DNA of 64,000 nt, taken from Erwinia typographi. GTDB lineage: Bacteria; Pseudomonadota; Gammaproteobacteria; Enterobacterales; Enterobacteriaceae. Positions 18,673 through 28,719 of this stretch are shown here, one piece after another; the first letter of the stretch is position 1; every line of letters begins with the position of its first letter. The translations under genes and the position numbers were made by a program. Below the pieces are notes generated by a model that was given only the letters and a program-made list of their open reading frames with translations, had not been told where the DNA came from and ran no database searches. The DNA lies in assembly GCF_000773975.1 (NCBI RefSeq), contig NZ_JRUQ01000097.1, positions 1-64,000 on the forward strand, in the 5' to 3' direction.

Positions 18673-20919
18673 TCAGCGTCCGCCGCGGATCAGGCCGCCC
18701 AGGCCACGACGCTCCATAAAAGCGGCGATTTGATGACGAACGTCGCTGGCCAGCATCGCCTGCAGGCTGCGCTCAGCGAGCGCCTGCGCTTCAGCATATT
18801 CAATATGATGCAGTAAATATTTAACCCGCGCCACGTTACGTCCATTCATACTCAGATGGTGATAGCCCAGGCCAATCAGCACGGCTACGCATATCGGATC
18901 GCCGGCCATTTCGCCGCACAAACAGAGTTCGACGCCCGCTCGCTTAGCCTCTTCGGCAATCGCTTTCAACGCCCGCAGCACCGCCGGATGCAGGCTGTCA
19001 TAAAGACTGGCTACCCGCGTATTGTTGCGGTCAACCGCCAGCAGATACTGCGTCAGGTCGTTGGTGCCGACCGAGATAAAATCCACCCGCCCCGTTAAGT
19101 GCCCGATCATAAAGATCATCGACGGCACCTCGATCATTACGCCAATTCTCGGTTTGGGAATGGCATAACCCAGCATCTCTTCAACTTCTCGCGCGGCACG
19201 ATCGATCAGGCGCTTTGCCTCCTCAATCTCATCAATGCTGGTGATCATCGGCAGCAGAATGCTGAGATTATCGCTGGCAACGTTGGCGCGCAGCATCGCC
19301 CGCACCTGTACCAGAAAGATCTCCGGCTGATCCAGCGTCAGGCGGATGCCCCGCCAGCCCAGGCATGGGTTTTCCTCGCTGATCGGCATGTAGGGCAGCT
19401 GCTTGTCCGCGCCGATATCCAGGGTTCGCAGGGTTACCGGCTTTTCGAGGAACAGCTGAAGCATTCCCTGATACTGCGCGACCTGCTCCTCTTCGGAGGG
19501 GAAACCATTTTGCAGCATAAAAGGGATTTCTGTGCGATAGAGACCGACGCCGTCTACCCGCTTGCCCAGCGCCTTTTCATGTTCTGCGCTCAGGCCGGCG
19601 TTAAGCATGACTTTAACCGGCTCGCCGCTTTTCAGCGCGGCCGGCTGCTCCACGACGTCTTCGGCCAGCTTGCTGAGCTCATTCTCTTCGCTGATCAGCC
19701 GCTGGTATTCCTGTACCAGTACCGGCTCAGGGTCCACCAGCAGTTCGCCCCGGTAGCCATCAACAATCAGCAGCCTGCCATTAAGCTGTTCGGGCTGAAT
19801 ATCGGCGCCCATCACCGTAGGGATACCCAGCGCGCGCACCATAATGGCGGCATGGGAATTGGCCGCGCCGTCGCGGACAACGACGCCGGAGAGCCGATCC
19901 TGCGGCAACTCGGCCAGCGTGGTGGCCGTCAGCTCATCGGCAACGAGAACAAACCGTTCAGGCCAGGTGTTGGTGCCCTGAATGGTGTCGTCAAGGTGAA
20001 ACAGCAGGCGCTGCCCCAGCACCCGCAAATCGCCGGATCGCTCCCGCAGATAGCTGTCCTGCAGGCTGGCAAACTGAGCGGCAAACTTCTCAATGACCTT
20101 TTTAACGGCCCACTCCGCCACCGAACCGCCATCGATCTCCGCAAAGAGATCCTTTTTCAGCCGGTTGTCGCTCAGTAGGTGGGAATAGAGGTCAAAAATC
20201 GCCGCGCTTTCTTTATGCACGCTGGCGGTGAAGCGTTTGCTGTAGCGACGAAACTCGCTGGAGGCCTCGTCCATCGCCAGAGAGAGGCGCTCGCGCTCGC
20301 GGTGGGTGTCCAGCGTCGAGGCGGCGAAAACGTGCTCAAGAGAGGGCTGCGTAGAATCCACCCACCCTTCAGCAACGGCCACGCCGGGCGCGGCAGCCAG
20401 AGCACGGATGCGCGTCTGGCGATATTGCCCGAACAGCGCATTAAGCTGGGACTGCGACAGGATGGTCGCCATCTGCGTTGCCAGCGTGACCAGGAACGAT
20501 TCTTCGCTTTCGTCAAACTGGCGGTGTTCGCGTTGCTGAACAACCAGCACACCCAGCAGCTGGCGGCGGCTAATGATCGGCACGCCGAGGAACGATCGAA
20601 AACGCTCCTCTTTAACGGAGGGAACATATTTGAAACTGGGATGACTTTGCGCGTCAGCCAGGTTGATCGGCTCAGCCAGTCGCCCTACCAGCCCGACGAT
20701 CCCTTCGTCGAAGGCCAGGGCGACGGTACGACCGCGCGGCTTTTTCAATCCGCGGGTCGCCATCAGGTAATAGCAGCGACGATCGTGGTCGGCCAGGTAC
20801 ACCGAACAGACTTCCGTGTCCATTGCCAGACAGATCTCGTTGACCAGTATATCCAGCGCCTCGGTAAGCCGGGGCGCGCCTGCCACTTTTTCAACTATTT
20901 CGCGCAGCTGTGTGAGCAT
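18673..20919 (-). CDS. ptsP: PTS enzyme I-Ntr, PtsP
   Basis: First phosphotransferase of the nitrogen-related PTS, passing phosphate from PEP to NPr and then EIIA-Ntr, a regulator of potassium and nitrogen balance. The 748-residue protein has an N-terminal GAF domain (about 15-155) that senses small molecules in this family, a linker helical region, the swivelling domain with the phosphoryl His H356 in GAANSHAAIM, and a C-terminal PEP-binding barrel containing LCLCGEMAGDP. It lies 12 bp after rppH on the same strand, so the two are probably one transcript. Confidence 0.97.
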   Translation of the reverse strand: MLTQLREIVEKVAGAPRLTEALDILVNEICLAMDTEVCSVYLADHDRRCYYLMATRGLKKPRGRTVALAFDEGIVGLVGRLAEPINLADAQSHPSFKYVPSVKEERFRSFLGVPIISRRQLLGVLVVQQREHRQFDESEESFLVTLATQMATILSQSQLNALFGQYRQTRIRALAAAPGVAVAEGWVDSTQPSLEHVFAASTLDTHRERERLSLAMDEASSEFRRYSKRFTASVHKESAAIFDLYSHLLSDNRLKKDLFAEIDGGSVAEWAVKKVIEKFAAQFASLQDSYLRERSGDLRVLGQRLLFHLDDTIQGTNTWPERFVLVADELTATTLAELPQDRLSGVVVRDGAANSHAAIMVRALGIPTVMGADIQPEQLNGRLLIVDGYRGELLVDPEPVLVQEYQRLISEENELSKLAEDVVEQPAALKSGEPVKVMLNAGLSAEHEKALGKRVDGVGLYRTEIPFMLQNGFPSEEEQVAQYQGMLQLFLEKPVTLRTLDIGADKQLPYMPISEENPCLGWRGIRLTLDQPEIFLVQVRAMLRANVASDNLSILLPMITSIDEIEEAKRLIDRAAREVEEMLGYAIPKPRIGVMIEVPSMIFMIGHLTGRVDFISVGTNDLTQYLLAVDRNNTRVASLYDSLHPAVLRALKAIAEEAKRAGVELCLCGEMAGDPICVAVLIGLGYHHLSMNGRNVARVKYLLHHIEYAEAQALAERSLQAMLASDVRHQIAAFMERRGLGGLIRGGR

Positions 20920-20931
20920 AATCTACGTGGC

Positions 20932-21459
20932 TTAACCTCTCTTCCGTCGATAAGCAGGCGTGTTTCGCTGTACGGTACTCTCCTGCAGCGGCATCACCAC
21001 GCTGGCAAACTCTTTCATTACGCGGCGATAGACGTCGCGCTTAAACGAGACCACCTGACGAACCGGATACCAGAAGCTGACCCAGCGCCAGCCGTCAAAC
21101 TCCGGCGTGCTGCTGGTTTGCATGTTGATGTCCGCGTCATTGCACAGCAACTGTAGAAGAAACCATTTTTGTTTCTGGCCGATACAGACCGGCTTTGTGT
21201 CCCAACGCACCAAACGTTTTGGCAATTTGTAGCGTAACCAGTTTCGGGTAGAGGCAAGGATGCGAACATCTTTGCGGTGCAAACCGACTTCCTCGAAGAG
21301 TTCTCGATACATCGCCTGTTCCGCCGTTTCTCCAGGATTGATCCCTCCCTGAGGAAACTGCCAGGAATGCTGGCCAAAACGTCTGGCCCACAGCACTTGT
21401 CCCTGCCTGTTACAAATTACGATACCAACATTCGGGCGGTAGCCATCATCATCGATCAC
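20932..21459 (-). CDS. rppH: RNA pyrophosphohydrolase RppH
   Basis: Removes pyrophosphate from the 5' end of mRNAs, starting 5'-end-dependent decay by RNase E. A 175-residue Nudix protein with a complete Nudix box at 38-60 (G38, E44, R52, E53, E56, E57, G59) and the N-terminal [14 protein letters not shown] typical of enterobacterial RppH. The C-terminal tail is basic (RKRG). It is the promoter-proximal gene of the rppH-ptsP pair and is divergent from mutH across a long regulatory gap. Confidence 0.97.
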   Translation of the reverse strand: MIDDDGYRPNVGIVICNRQGQVLWARRFGQHSWQFPQGGINPGETAEQAMYRELFEEVGLHRKDVRILASTRNWLRYKLPKRLVRWDTKPVCIGQKQKWFLLQLLCNDADINMQTSSTPEFDGWRWVSFWYPVRQVVSFKRDVYRRVMKEFASVVMPLQESTVQRNTPAYRRKRG

Positions 21460-21581
21460 TGGACTACCTCAAACTAAAACTCGGATGTTCTGATTGTTTC
21501 ATACTCCTTACAGGTGGTAAACCACTGCTTTGCCCCCTCTGCCTGCGGTAAACGCGGGATAACTCACACTCCTGCGCGAAG

Positions 21582-21952
21582 TTATAAACAGAAACAGCGG
21601 CAAAAAGGCGATCTTATTCACCTTTTCTGTGGATAGCTTTGTGCAGAACTCCGTTAACAGGTGGGGAAAACTTTTCGTCGCCACGGTGCCACCGCCAAAG
21701 ATGCAGCGCTTAACCGGCTATAAACACTATAATTTATCCGTAATTGATCGCAATGCAAACGAGGATCGCCAGACGGTCAGAGTAAGGTATTCGGCCGCTG
21801 GCGAAAGATCGAGCGACGACCTTTTTATCCACAGGATATGCCGCTCGGTTAAGCATAAATCGTGCAAAAAATGACAAAACTGCCGCCGTCAAGGCTGTAA
21901 ATTGAAACAGTATTCCCGCAAAAGACTAGTTATCCCATTTTTCTGTGGATAA
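21582..21952. other. DnaA-box cluster, probable DARS2 locus
   Basis: The 687-bp rppH-mutH gap has no credible gene but several DnaA boxes (consensus TTATNCACA). Exact matches are TTATCCACA at 21825-21833 (plus) and 21944-21952 (minus). One-mismatch sites are TTATAAACA at 21582-21590, TTATTCACC at 21614-21622 and CTATCCACA at 21628-21636 (minus). The pair at 21614 and 21628 faces each other across 5 bp. E. coli carries DARS2, a sequence that reactivates ADP-DnaA to ATP-DnaA, in the mutH-rppH (ygdP) gap, so position and content agree. Promoters for rppH and mutH must also lie here. IHF and Fis sites, needed in E. coli, could not be placed confidently by eye. Confidence 0.75.
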
Positions 21953-22146
21953 CAGGGTGTAAGATCCTGTTCATTGTCGGTGACAACTCGGGCATAACCC
22001 GGCAGCATAATGCTACGCTGCCGGAATTTGCAGGTAAAAAAACATGATTTATCATGCTATTATTGCTGTTTTGCACAATTTCGAACGCGAACGGATCGTC
22101 TGTGCAAAATAGCGGTGTTTTTTTGAACGGCAACAGAGAGCGATTG

Positions 22147-22833
22147 ATGAGTACTGATTTTGTGCCACTGCTTCCTCCTGAAAACGAAGACGTCCTGCTT
22201 GAGCGCGCCCAGCGGCTGGCAGGATATTCGCTGGGTGAGTTGGCGATCGTCGCAGGGCTGAAGATCCCCAAAGATCTCCGCAGGGATAAAGGCTGGGTCG
22301 GCATGTTGCTGGAGCGTCATCTCGGCGCCTGCGCGGGCAGCAAGCCAGAACAGGATTTCGCCGAAATCGGCGTCGAGCTGAAAACCATACCTGTTGATGC
22401 TCAGGGACGCCCGCTCGAAACCACCTTTGTCTGCGTAGCGCCGCTAACGGGCAACAGCGGCGTGGTGTGGCAGACCAGCCATGTGCGCCACAAGCTGGCG
22501 AGGGTTTTATGGGTGCCGGTAGAGGGCGATCGGGCCATTCCGCTGGCCGAACGGCGGGTTGGCGCTCCTCTGCTGTGGAGCGCCAGCGAAGAAGAAGAGG
22601 CTTTGCTCCGTCGCGACTGGGAAGAGTTGATGGATATGATTGTGCTCGGCCAGGTCGAACGCATTACCGCCCGCCACGGCGAAGTTCTGCAAATTCGTCC
22701 CAAAGCGGCAAACAGCAAAGCGCTAACGGAAGGGATCGGTGAGAACGGTCAGCCGATTATGACGCTGCCGCGCGGCTTTTATCTGAAGAAAACCTTTACC
22801 GGTCCCCTGCTCGCACGCCATTTTCTACTCTGA
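22147..22833 (+). CDS. mutH: DNA mismatch repair endonuclease MutH
   Basis: Nicks the unmethylated strand at hemimethylated GATC after activation by MutS and MutL. The start is the ATG at 22147 ([11 protein letters not shown]), giving 228 residues (E. coli 229); AGAGAG lies 7 bases upstream. An extension to 22054 would add a non-homologous hydrophobic stretch. The restriction-fold catalytic residues are present: D70, E77 and K79 (D-x6-E-x-K). Presence of MutH implies Dam-directed strand discrimination in this organism. Confidence 0.97.
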   Translation: MSTDFVPLLPPENEDVLLERAQRLAGYSLGELAIVAGLKIPKDLRRDKGWVGMLLERHLGACAGSKPEQDFAEIGVELKTIPVDAQGRPLETTFVCVAPLTGNSGVVWQTSHVRHKLARVLWVPVEGDRAIPLAERRVGAPLLWSASEEEEALLRRDWEELMDMIVLGQVERITARHGEVLQIRPKAANSKALTEGIGENGQPIMTLPRGFYLKKTFTGPLLARHFLL

Positions 22834-22897
22834 TCCCCCCCTGCGGCTTCTCAACGCTTCAGCCTGGTAAGAGATAGCGAGTTGCCGGAGGGTTGAG

Positions 22898-22903
22898 TAT
22901 AAT
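22898..22903 (+). promoter_or_regulatory. Candidate -10 element for ygdQ
   Basis: A perfect TATAAT lies 36 bp before the ygdQ start in the 105-bp mutH-ygdQ gap. No good -35 hexamer sits at 16-18 bp, so the promoter call rests on the -10 alone. Confidence 0.4.
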
Positions 22904-22938
22904 CCCCGTTTACCTTTCGTTTAGGATGCGATGTTAGT

Positions 22939-23649
22939 ATGTTCGATTGGATTGCAGATCCCAATGCCTGGCTGGCGTTGGGCACGCTGACGATTTTGGA
23001 GATCGTCCTCGGTATTGATAATATTATTTTCCTCTCTCTGGTTGTCGCCAAACTCCCTAAACATCAGCAAAACGCGGCGCGCCGTCTGGGCCTCGCCGGA
23101 GCGATGTTGATGCGTCTGGGGCTGTTAGCTTCGATAGCCTGGGTGATTCGCCTCACCACGCCGCTGTTCACCCTGATGGACCACAGCTTTTCTGCCCGCG
23201 ATCTGATCCTGCTATTCGGCGGCCTGTTTCTGCTGTGGAAATCCAGTATGGAAATTCATGAAACCATTGAAGGCGGGGACGAAGAACATAAAACTAACGT
23301 CCATTCGTTTATTGGCGCCATCGTGCAGATTATGCTGCTGGATATTATCTTCAGCCTGGACTCGGTGATTACCGCCGTTGGCCTCTCCGACCATCTGATT
23401 ATTATGATGGCTGCGGTGGTCATTGCGGTCGGAGTAATGATGTTTGCCGCCAAATCGATTGGCGATTTTGTTGAGCGCCATCCTTCCGTCAAAATGCTGG
23501 CGCTGGCTTTCCTTATTTTAGTCGGCTTTACGCTGATACTGGAAAGCTTCAATGTGCATGTTCCTAAAGGCTATATTTATTTCGCCATGTTCTTCTCGAT
23601 GGCCGTGGAATGCCTCAATTTGCTGCGCAATAAAAAGAATTCAGCCTGA
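22939..23649 (+). CDS. ygdQ: TerC-family inner-membrane protein YgdQ
   Basis: A 236-residue polytopic membrane protein (E. coli YgdQ 237) of the TerC family. About seven hydrophobic segments are visible, with conserved acidic residues inside them: EIVLGIDNIIF near residues 21-31 and LDIIFSLDSVITAVG near 134-148, the paired D-N/D-S motifs typical of TerC proteins. TerC relatives are linked to metal-ion export or metalation of exported proteins, but the role of YgdQ itself is not established. Location after mutH matches E. coli. Confidence 0.92.
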   Translation: MFDWIADPNAWLALGTLTILEIVLGIDNIIFLSLVVAKLPKHQQNAARRLGLAGAMLMRLGLLASIAWVIRLTTPLFTLMDHSFSARDLILLFGGLFLLWKSSMEIHETIEGGDEEHKTNVHSFIGAIVQIMLLDIIFSLDSVITAVGLSDHLIIMMAAVVIAVGVMMFAAKSIGDFVERHPSVKMLALAFLILVGFTLILESFNVHVPKGYIYFAMFFSMAVECLNLLRNKKNSA

Positions 23650-23654
23650 TCGGT

Positions 23655-23679
23655 TGCTGGCCGGAAATGGCGGCCAGCA
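23655..23679 (+). terminator. Terminator-like hairpin after ygdQ
   Basis: A perfect 9-bp stem TGCTGGCCG/CGGCCAGCA with a 7-base loop begins 6 bp after the ygdQ stop. There is no T tract, so it may act only as an mRNA 3' stabiliser. Confidence 0.5.
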
Positions 23680-23819
23680 CAGTTCGTGTAATATCAATTT
23701 ACTATTATTGTCAATGGCGGGCCGTGCTCGCCGCACATTTTCGGAGTTGTAGTGCTGCACCTTAAGCCGAAATGCGTTATTACTACTCTAACCAGTTTCG
23801 GGTCTCAAGGGAGCAAAAT

Positions 23820-24035
23820 ATGAAGTATGTGTTAGGCGCGGCAGCGCTGGTATTAGCCACCCTGGTCAGCGGGTGCAGCAGCAATTATGTCATGGCGACC
23901 AGGGATGGAAAGATGATCATGACCAAGGGCAAACCTGAAATAGATAAAGAGACTGGCCTGGTGAAATATACCGACCGCTCGGGCCACGAGCTGCAAATCA
24001 ACGGCGATGAGGTTTCCTCCATCGTTGAACGCTAG
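23820..24035 (+). CDS. ygdR: YgdR, DUF903 small lipoprotein
   Basis: A 71-residue lipoprotein (E. coli YgdR 72). The start at 23820 follows a strong AAGGGAG ribosome-binding site; an extension upstream to 23772 lacks one. The signal peptide ends in lipobox LVSGC with lipidated C19; Ser at +2 and +3 predicts outer-membrane sorting under the Asp-at-+2 rule. The mature part is a short beta-rich DUF903 (SH3b-like) domain starting [12 protein letters not shown]. Function is unknown. Confidence 0.93.
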   Translation: MKYVLGAAALVLATLVSGCSSNYVMATRDGKMIMTKGKPEIDKETGLVKYTDRSGHELQINGDEVSSIVER

Positions 24036-24061
24036 TTTTACCGCCCGTTAGCTCAACTCAC

Positions 24062-24088
24062 GCCACCCGTTTGCTATCAGTGGGTGGC
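24062..24088 (+). terminator. Weak hairpin after ygdR
   Basis: Seven-bp arms GCCACCC/GGGTGGC with a 13-base loop lie 26 bp past the ygdR stop. No T tract follows, so this is a weak call. Confidence 0.35.
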
Positions 24089-24245
24089 TAAGTCCGCACT
24101 TCCCGATAAATCCCCTCTTCCCCCTTCAGCAAACGGCAGCTATAGTCAAATGCCGGACCACAGTTCGCACCACGGGGCTATGCACCTCATTGCAGGGCGT
24201 TCTTCAGGTTCCAGACCTTTTAATAATGAAAAAGGAAGCCGGCAA

Positions 24246-25286
24246 ATGCACTATCACCGTATCCCCCACAGCACCCTGGAAATCAGTAGCCTGGGGTTGG
24301 GAACCATGACGTTTGGTGAGCAGAACAGCGAAGCCGACGCCCACGCGCAGTTAGATTTAGCGCTCAATTCCGGTATTAACCTTATTGATACCGCGGAAAT
24401 GTATCCGGTGCCCCCGCGCCCGGAAACCCAGGGTTTGACCGAAAAATACATTGGCAGCTGGCTGAAAGCTCGCGGCAACCGTGAAAAAATCATTCTTGCT
24501 TCTAAAGTCGCCGGGCCGGTACGCGGCGCGGACGCGTCGATTCGCCCCGGTCAGGCTTTAGACCGCAAGAATATCCGCGAAGCGCTGGAAGCCAGCCTGA
24601 AGCGTCTGAATACCGACTATCTGGATTTATACCAGCTGCACTGGCCGCAGCGACAGACCAACTATTTCGGCAAGCTGAGCTATGAGTACAGCGACGCGAC
24701 CTCGACAGTCACTCTGCTGGAGACGCTGGAAGCGCTGAACGAGCAGGTCCGCGCCGGAAAGATCCGCTATATCGGCGTCTCCAACGAAACGCCTTACGGC
24801 GTGATGCGCTACCTGCAGCTGGCGGAAAAACATGAGCTGCCGCGCATTGTCAGCATTCAAAACCCCTACAGCCTGCTGAACCGCAGCTTCGAGGTGGGCC
24901 TGTCGGAGATCAGCCATCATGAAGGCGTTGAGCTGCTGGCCTATTCAAGCCTGGCGTTCGGTACGCTAAGCGGCAAATACCTGAACGGCGCGAAGCCGGC
25001 AGGCGCGCGTAATACGCTGTTCAGCCGCTTTACCCGTTACAGCGGCGAGCAGGCCCAGCTGGCGATTGCTGAATATGTCGCGCTGGCGAACAGGCACGGG
25101 CTGGACCCGTCGCAGATGGCGCTGGCCTTCGTGCGCCAGCAGCCGTTTGTCGCCAGTACCCTGCTGGGCGCCACCACGCTGGAGCAGCTGAAAATTAATA
25201 TCGACAGCTATAACCTGACGCTGAATGACGAGGTGGTACAGGAGCTGGAAGCGATTCATCGTCGCTACACCTTCCCTTCCCCATAA
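24246..25286 (+). CDS. tas: Aldo/keto reductase Tas
   Basis: NADPH-dependent aldo/keto reductase of 346 residues, the same length as E. coli Tas, which was found as a suppressor of tyrosine auxotrophy under starvation; its physiological substrate is unknown. The TIM-barrel tetrad is visible: D48 and Y53 (IDTAEMY), Lys in ILASKVAGP and His in YQLHWPQ. The cofactor segment near the C-terminus includes LLGATTLEQLKIN. I chose the ATG at 24246, which has AGGAAG 7-8 bases upstream and aligns with E. coli; 54 residues further upstream have no homology. Confidence 0.95.
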   Translation: MHYHRIPHSTLEISSLGLGTMTFGEQNSEADAHAQLDLALNSGINLIDTAEMYPVPPRPETQGLTEKYIGSWLKARGNREKIILASKVAGPVRGADASIRPGQALDRKNIREALEASLKRLNTDYLDLYQLHWPQRQTNYFGKLSYEYSDATSTVTLLETLEALNEQVRAGKIRYIGVSNETPYGVMRYLQLAEKHELPRIVSIQNPYSLLNRSFEVGLSEISHHEGVELLAYSSLAFGTLSGKYLNGAKPAGARNTLFSRFTRYSGEQAQLAIAEYVALANRHGLDPSQMALAFVRQQPFVASTLLGATTLEQLKINIDSYNLTLNDEVVQELEAIHRRYTFPSP

Positions 25287-25306
25287 TGCTGAAGTGCTGA
25301 TATCAG

Positions 25307-25339
25307 CAGCGACGCCGTAAAACCGCTACGGCGTCGCTG
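25307..25339. terminator. Bidirectional hairpin between tas and lplT
   Basis: A perfect 13-bp stem CAGCGACGCCGTA/TACGGCGTCGCTG with a 7-base loop lies in the 66-bp gap between convergent genes. No T tract is present on either side, but stem stability is high. Confidence 0.6.
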
Positions 25340-25352
25340 ACTGCTGCCTGGC

Positions 25353-26567
25353 TTATATTTCACCCTTCCGGTTACGCTTCTGCGCCAGCTGCCAGCCCCA
25401 GAGCACGGCAATCGCCAGGGCAAACAGGGCACCAAACCCGACGCCGGTCGCCACTGGCGGCGCACCCAGACTGATGGCTACGGAGTAAAGGCCGAGCATC
25501 AGCAGCATCGCGCCGTTCTCGCCAAGGTTCTGAACCGCAATCGCATTGCCCGCGCCAACGCTCTCCTTGCCCCGCATTTGCAACAGAGCATTAAGCGGCA
25601 CGACAAAAAAGCCGCCCAACATGCCGAGAACGATAAGCAGCGCGTAAGCGCCCGTGGCGGTGTGTTGCAGCGAGAAAAGCACCACGGCAACGCCAATCAG
25701 CACTCCCGCAGGCATACAGCGGCCGACGTTTTTGAGTGTGACCAGCTTCGCGGCGGCCCCGGCACCAAAAACAATCCCGATAGCCACCATCGCATTCAGC
25801 AACGTAGGCGTTTTGTTATCCGTAATGCCCAGAGCGACCGGCACCCAGAGCACCAGCAGGAAGCGCAGCGTCACGCCTGCGCCCCAGAACAGGCTGGTGC
25901 CGACCAGCGAGAAGCGGGTTTCGCCATCCCGCCACAGTACGCGACAGGCGCTGAAAAAACTGGCTGACATCCGGCCCGGATGCCACGGCTGGCCGGGCCT
26001 TGCCGCGCTGAGCACTGGGATCAGCATATTGGCTGCCACCGCCAGGCCATAGGCCACCACGCAGGCGATCAGCGCAGCCAGCAGGTTCCAGTCCGCCAGC
26101 ACGCCGCCAGCGATAGATCCCAGCAGGATCGCGGCAATGGTAGAAGACTCCATCAGGCCGTTGGCTTTGACCAGCGTCTCACCGCCTGAAATTTCGCCGA
26201 GGATGCCATATTTAGCCGGCGAGTAGGCTGCGGCCCCCACCCCGACCAGGCTGTAGCCGATAAACGGATTGAAGCCAAAGCAGATGACCAGCGCGCCGAG
26301 CAGCTTCAGGCCGTTGGCAAACATCATCACCCGCCCTTTGGCAAAGCTGTCGGCGACCTGCCCCACAAATGGAGCCAGAATAATGTAGGTGGCGACGAAC
26401 ACCATTTGCAGCACCGGCTGGCTCCAGTCCGGGTACACCTGCTGCTTCAGCACCGCCAGGGTGGCAAACAGCAGCGCATTGTCCCCGAACGCCGAGAGGA
26501 ACTGCGCGGCAATCACCGCCAGCATCCCTTTTGATAGCAGTTTCTGAGCGCTGTCGGCACTACTCAT
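25353..26567 (-). CDS. lplT: Lysophospholipid transporter LplT
   Basis: Major-facilitator flippase of 404 residues (E. coli 397) with about 12 membrane helices. It moves lysophosphatidylethanolamine from the outer to the inner leaflet of the cytoplasmic membrane, feeding Aas for re-acylation. The N-terminal [14 protein letters not shown] matches the family. It overlaps the end of aas by 8 nt, so aas and lplT are translated from one transcript in the order aas-lplT. Confidence 0.95.
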   Translation of the reverse strand: MSSADSAQKLLSKGMLAVIAAQFLSAFGDNALLFATLAVLKQQVYPDWSQPVLQMVFVATYIILAPFVGQVADSFAKGRVMMFANGLKLLGALVICFGFNPFIGYSLVGVGAAAYSPAKYGILGEISGGETLVKANGLMESSTIAAILLGSIAGGVLADWNLLAALIACVVAYGLAVAANMLIPVLSAARPGQPWHPGRMSASFFSACRVLWRDGETRFSLVGTSLFWGAGVTLRFLLVLWVPVALGITDNKTPTLLNAMVAIGIVFGAGAAAKLVTLKNVGRCMPAGVLIGVAVVLFSLQHTATGAYALLIVLGMLGGFFVVPLNALLQMRGKESVGAGNAIAVQNLGENGAMLLMLGLYSVAISLGAPPVATGVGFGALFALAIAVLWGWQLAQKRNRKGEI

Positions 26568-28719
26568 TGTTGTTCTCCGGGTTTTCCGCCATAGCGCGCA
26601 GGGTAACGAAATCAGGCTTGCCGCTCCCCAACAGCGGAAGCTGCTTGAGGAAACGAATATCTCTCGGCACCGCCAGCTCCGGACTGCCCAGCTCGCGGGC
26701 GGCCTTTTGCAGCTGCTCGCGGCTCAGCTCACCGTCGGTAGTGAACAGCACCAGCGCCTCACCACGGTTGCCGTCCGGCTTCATTGAGGCGGCGTGCTGT
26801 TTCTCAGCAGACGCTTTCAGGGCAATCTGCTCTACCGTTTCCAGCGAAACCATTTCCCCGGCGATTTTGGCAAAGCGCTTTACGCGGCCCTGAATCTGGC
26901 AAAAACCGTGCTCATCAAAACTGACGATATCGCCGGTATCGTACCAGCCAGGCTCCATCAGCCCTTCGCCGTTATCGGCCTCGGGCGCTTCAAGCACCCC
27001 AGGCTTTTCTACCCGCAGATAGCCTTTCATAATATTCGGCCCGCGCAGTTGCAGCAGGCCGCCCTGCTCGATACCCGGCACGGAGATCAGGCGAGAATCC
27101 ATTCCCGGCAGAATACGCCCGACGGTATGGTTCTTCGCGGCCATAGGCACGTTAATAGCCACCACCGGCGCGCACTCCGTCACGCCGTAGCCTTCCAGAA
27201 TGCGAATACCAAATTTATCCATCCACGCCTGACGGGTGCCCTCCTGGAGTTTTTCGGCTCCGGCCACCACGTAGCGCAGGCGGGCGAAATCATAAGGGTT
27301 GGCAAAGCGGGCATAGTTGCCAAGGAAGGTGGACGTGCCGAACAGCACCGTGCAGTTGCGGTCATAGACCAGCTCCGGCACGATGCGATAGTGGAGCGGG
27401 CTGGGATAGAGGAAAACCTGCGCGCCGGTCATCAGCGGCGTGAAAAGCCCAACGGTCAGGCCAAAGGCGTGGAACAGCGGCAGCGCAGACATAAAGCGAT
27501 CGCGCGGGGTGAAATCCGCCACGGTGCGGATCTGCTCAACGTTAGCCAGCAAACTTTTATGCGAGTGCACCACGCCTTTCGGATGTCCTTCCGAGCCGGA
27601 GGTAAACAGCACCATCGCGGCATCCTCCGGCTGCTGGCGCACCTCGGCCAGACGAGGCATCATCAGATGACCGAGGATCCACAGCTTGTCCTTAGCGGTC
27701 ACCGTATCCTTTAAATCCTCCAGGAAAACCCACTTCACCTGGCCTATCTCTTCCGGCAGATGCCAGAGTTTGCCCTTGTCCAGAAACTGGCGGGAGGTAA
27801 AGACCGTTTTGACTTCGGCCGCTTTGAGCGCGCTGCTCACCCCTTTTACCCCAGCGGTATAGTTCAGCATTGCCGGAATGCGCCCGCGCAGAGAGGCCCC
27901 AAGGATCGCCGCCGCCGTCACCGTAGCGTTGGGCAGCAGCAGGCCGATATATTCACCCGGAGCGGTATAGCGCTCCAGAATCCTACCAACGCCAAGGGAT
28001 TTTTTTAGCAGGCCGGTGTAGCTGTCCGGCTGAAAGTTGACGTCCTCAATACAGGGTTTGAAATAACCATAGCGCAGGCGGGCCGAGAGAAACGCCTGAT
28101 ATAAGGTTTCCCTCGGGCGCACCGCCATGCGGGCTTCCATCATAATATGGTGCAGATGCTCACCCGCCAGCTTGCGGCGGTCGCGCGCCTTCGGCGCTTC
28201 CGGCATCGGAATATGGGTTGAGGGCAGCACGGTGAGGGTAATGCGCGGGAACAGACGGCGCTTGAACACGCCAGCCAGGCGACCGAAAGGTGAAAACTCA
28301 GCGCCTTCAATGCGCAGAGGCACTACGGTAGCCTGAGATTTAGCCGCCACAAATCCGGCGCCGTCGTAAATTTTCATTAGTGAACCGGTGACGGTAATGC
28401 GCCCTTCCGGGAATATCACCACCGGACGACCCTGCCCAATCATCTTGACCAGATGCTTCACTGACATTGGCTTGGTGGGGTCCAGCGGCACAAAATCAAT
28501 GATCTTGCGCAGATGCCGCATATACCAACTTTCGCTGATAGAAGAGTAGACGGCAAATACCGGCTTCACCGGCAGGAAGAGAGCCAGCAGCACGCCATCC
28601 AGAAACGACATGTGGTTAGGGACGATCAGGACTTTTTCTTTATATAAACCAGAAAGATCGCCGTTCAGGCTGGTGCGAAAGCAGACGAGAAACAGCAGAC
28701 GGAAAAAAGAAAGCAACAT
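26560..28719 (-). CDS. aas: Bifunctional 2-acyl-GPE acyltransferase / acyl-ACP synthetase Aas
   Basis: Re-acylates lysophosphatidylethanolamine using fatty acids activated on bound acyl carrier protein. The 719-residue length equals E. coli Aas. The N-terminal PlsC-type acyltransferase domain has the HX4D motif (H36, D41 in NHMSFLD) and an EGRITVTG substrate motif near 105. The C-terminal AMP-binding domain (about 230-700) has the phosphate-binding loop [11 protein letters not shown]. It works with LplT in phospholipid repair. It is the last gene before the accessory region. Confidence 0.96.
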   Translation of the reverse strand: MLLSFFRLLFLVCFRTSLNGDLSGLYKEKVLIVPNHMSFLDGVLLALFLPVKPVFAVYSSISESWYMRHLRKIIDFVPLDPTKPMSVKHLVKMIGQGRPVVIFPEGRITVTGSLMKIYDGAGFVAAKSQATVVPLRIEGAEFSPFGRLAGVFKRRLFPRITLTVLPSTHIPMPEAPKARDRRKLAGEHLHHIMMEARMAVRPRETLYQAFLSARLRYGYFKPCIEDVNFQPDSYTGLLKKSLGVGRILERYTAPGEYIGLLLPNATVTAAAILGASLRGRIPAMLNYTAGVKGVSSALKAAEVKTVFTSRQFLDKGKLWHLPEEIGQVKWVFLEDLKDTVTAKDKLWILGHLMMPRLAEVRQQPEDAAMVLFTSGSEGHPKGVVHSHKSLLANVEQIRTVADFTPRDRFMSALPLFHAFGLTVGLFTPLMTGAQVFLYPSPLHYRIVPELVYDRNCTVLFGTSTFLGNYARFANPYDFARLRYVVAGAEKLQEGTRQAWMDKFGIRILEGYGVTECAPVVAINVPMAAKNHTVGRILPGMDSRLISVPGIEQGGLLQLRGPNIMKGYLRVEKPGVLEAPEADNGEGLMEPGWYDTGDIVSFDEHGFCQIQGRVKRFAKIAGEMVSLETVEQIALKASAEKQHAASMKPDGNRGEALVLFTTDGELSREQLQKAARELGSPELAVPRDIRFLKQLPLLGSGKPDFVTLRAMAENPENNNE

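Noticed and set aside
19099..21156. Long plus-strand open frames opposite ptsP and rppH (359 and 325 codons)
   Set aside because: They are antisense shadows of well-conserved genes with high G+C third positions; no homology or ribosome-binding site supports them.
21629..21874. 81-codon frame in the rppH-mutH gap
   Set aside because: No recognisable protein features, and it runs through DnaA boxes in a region known to be non-coding in E. coli.
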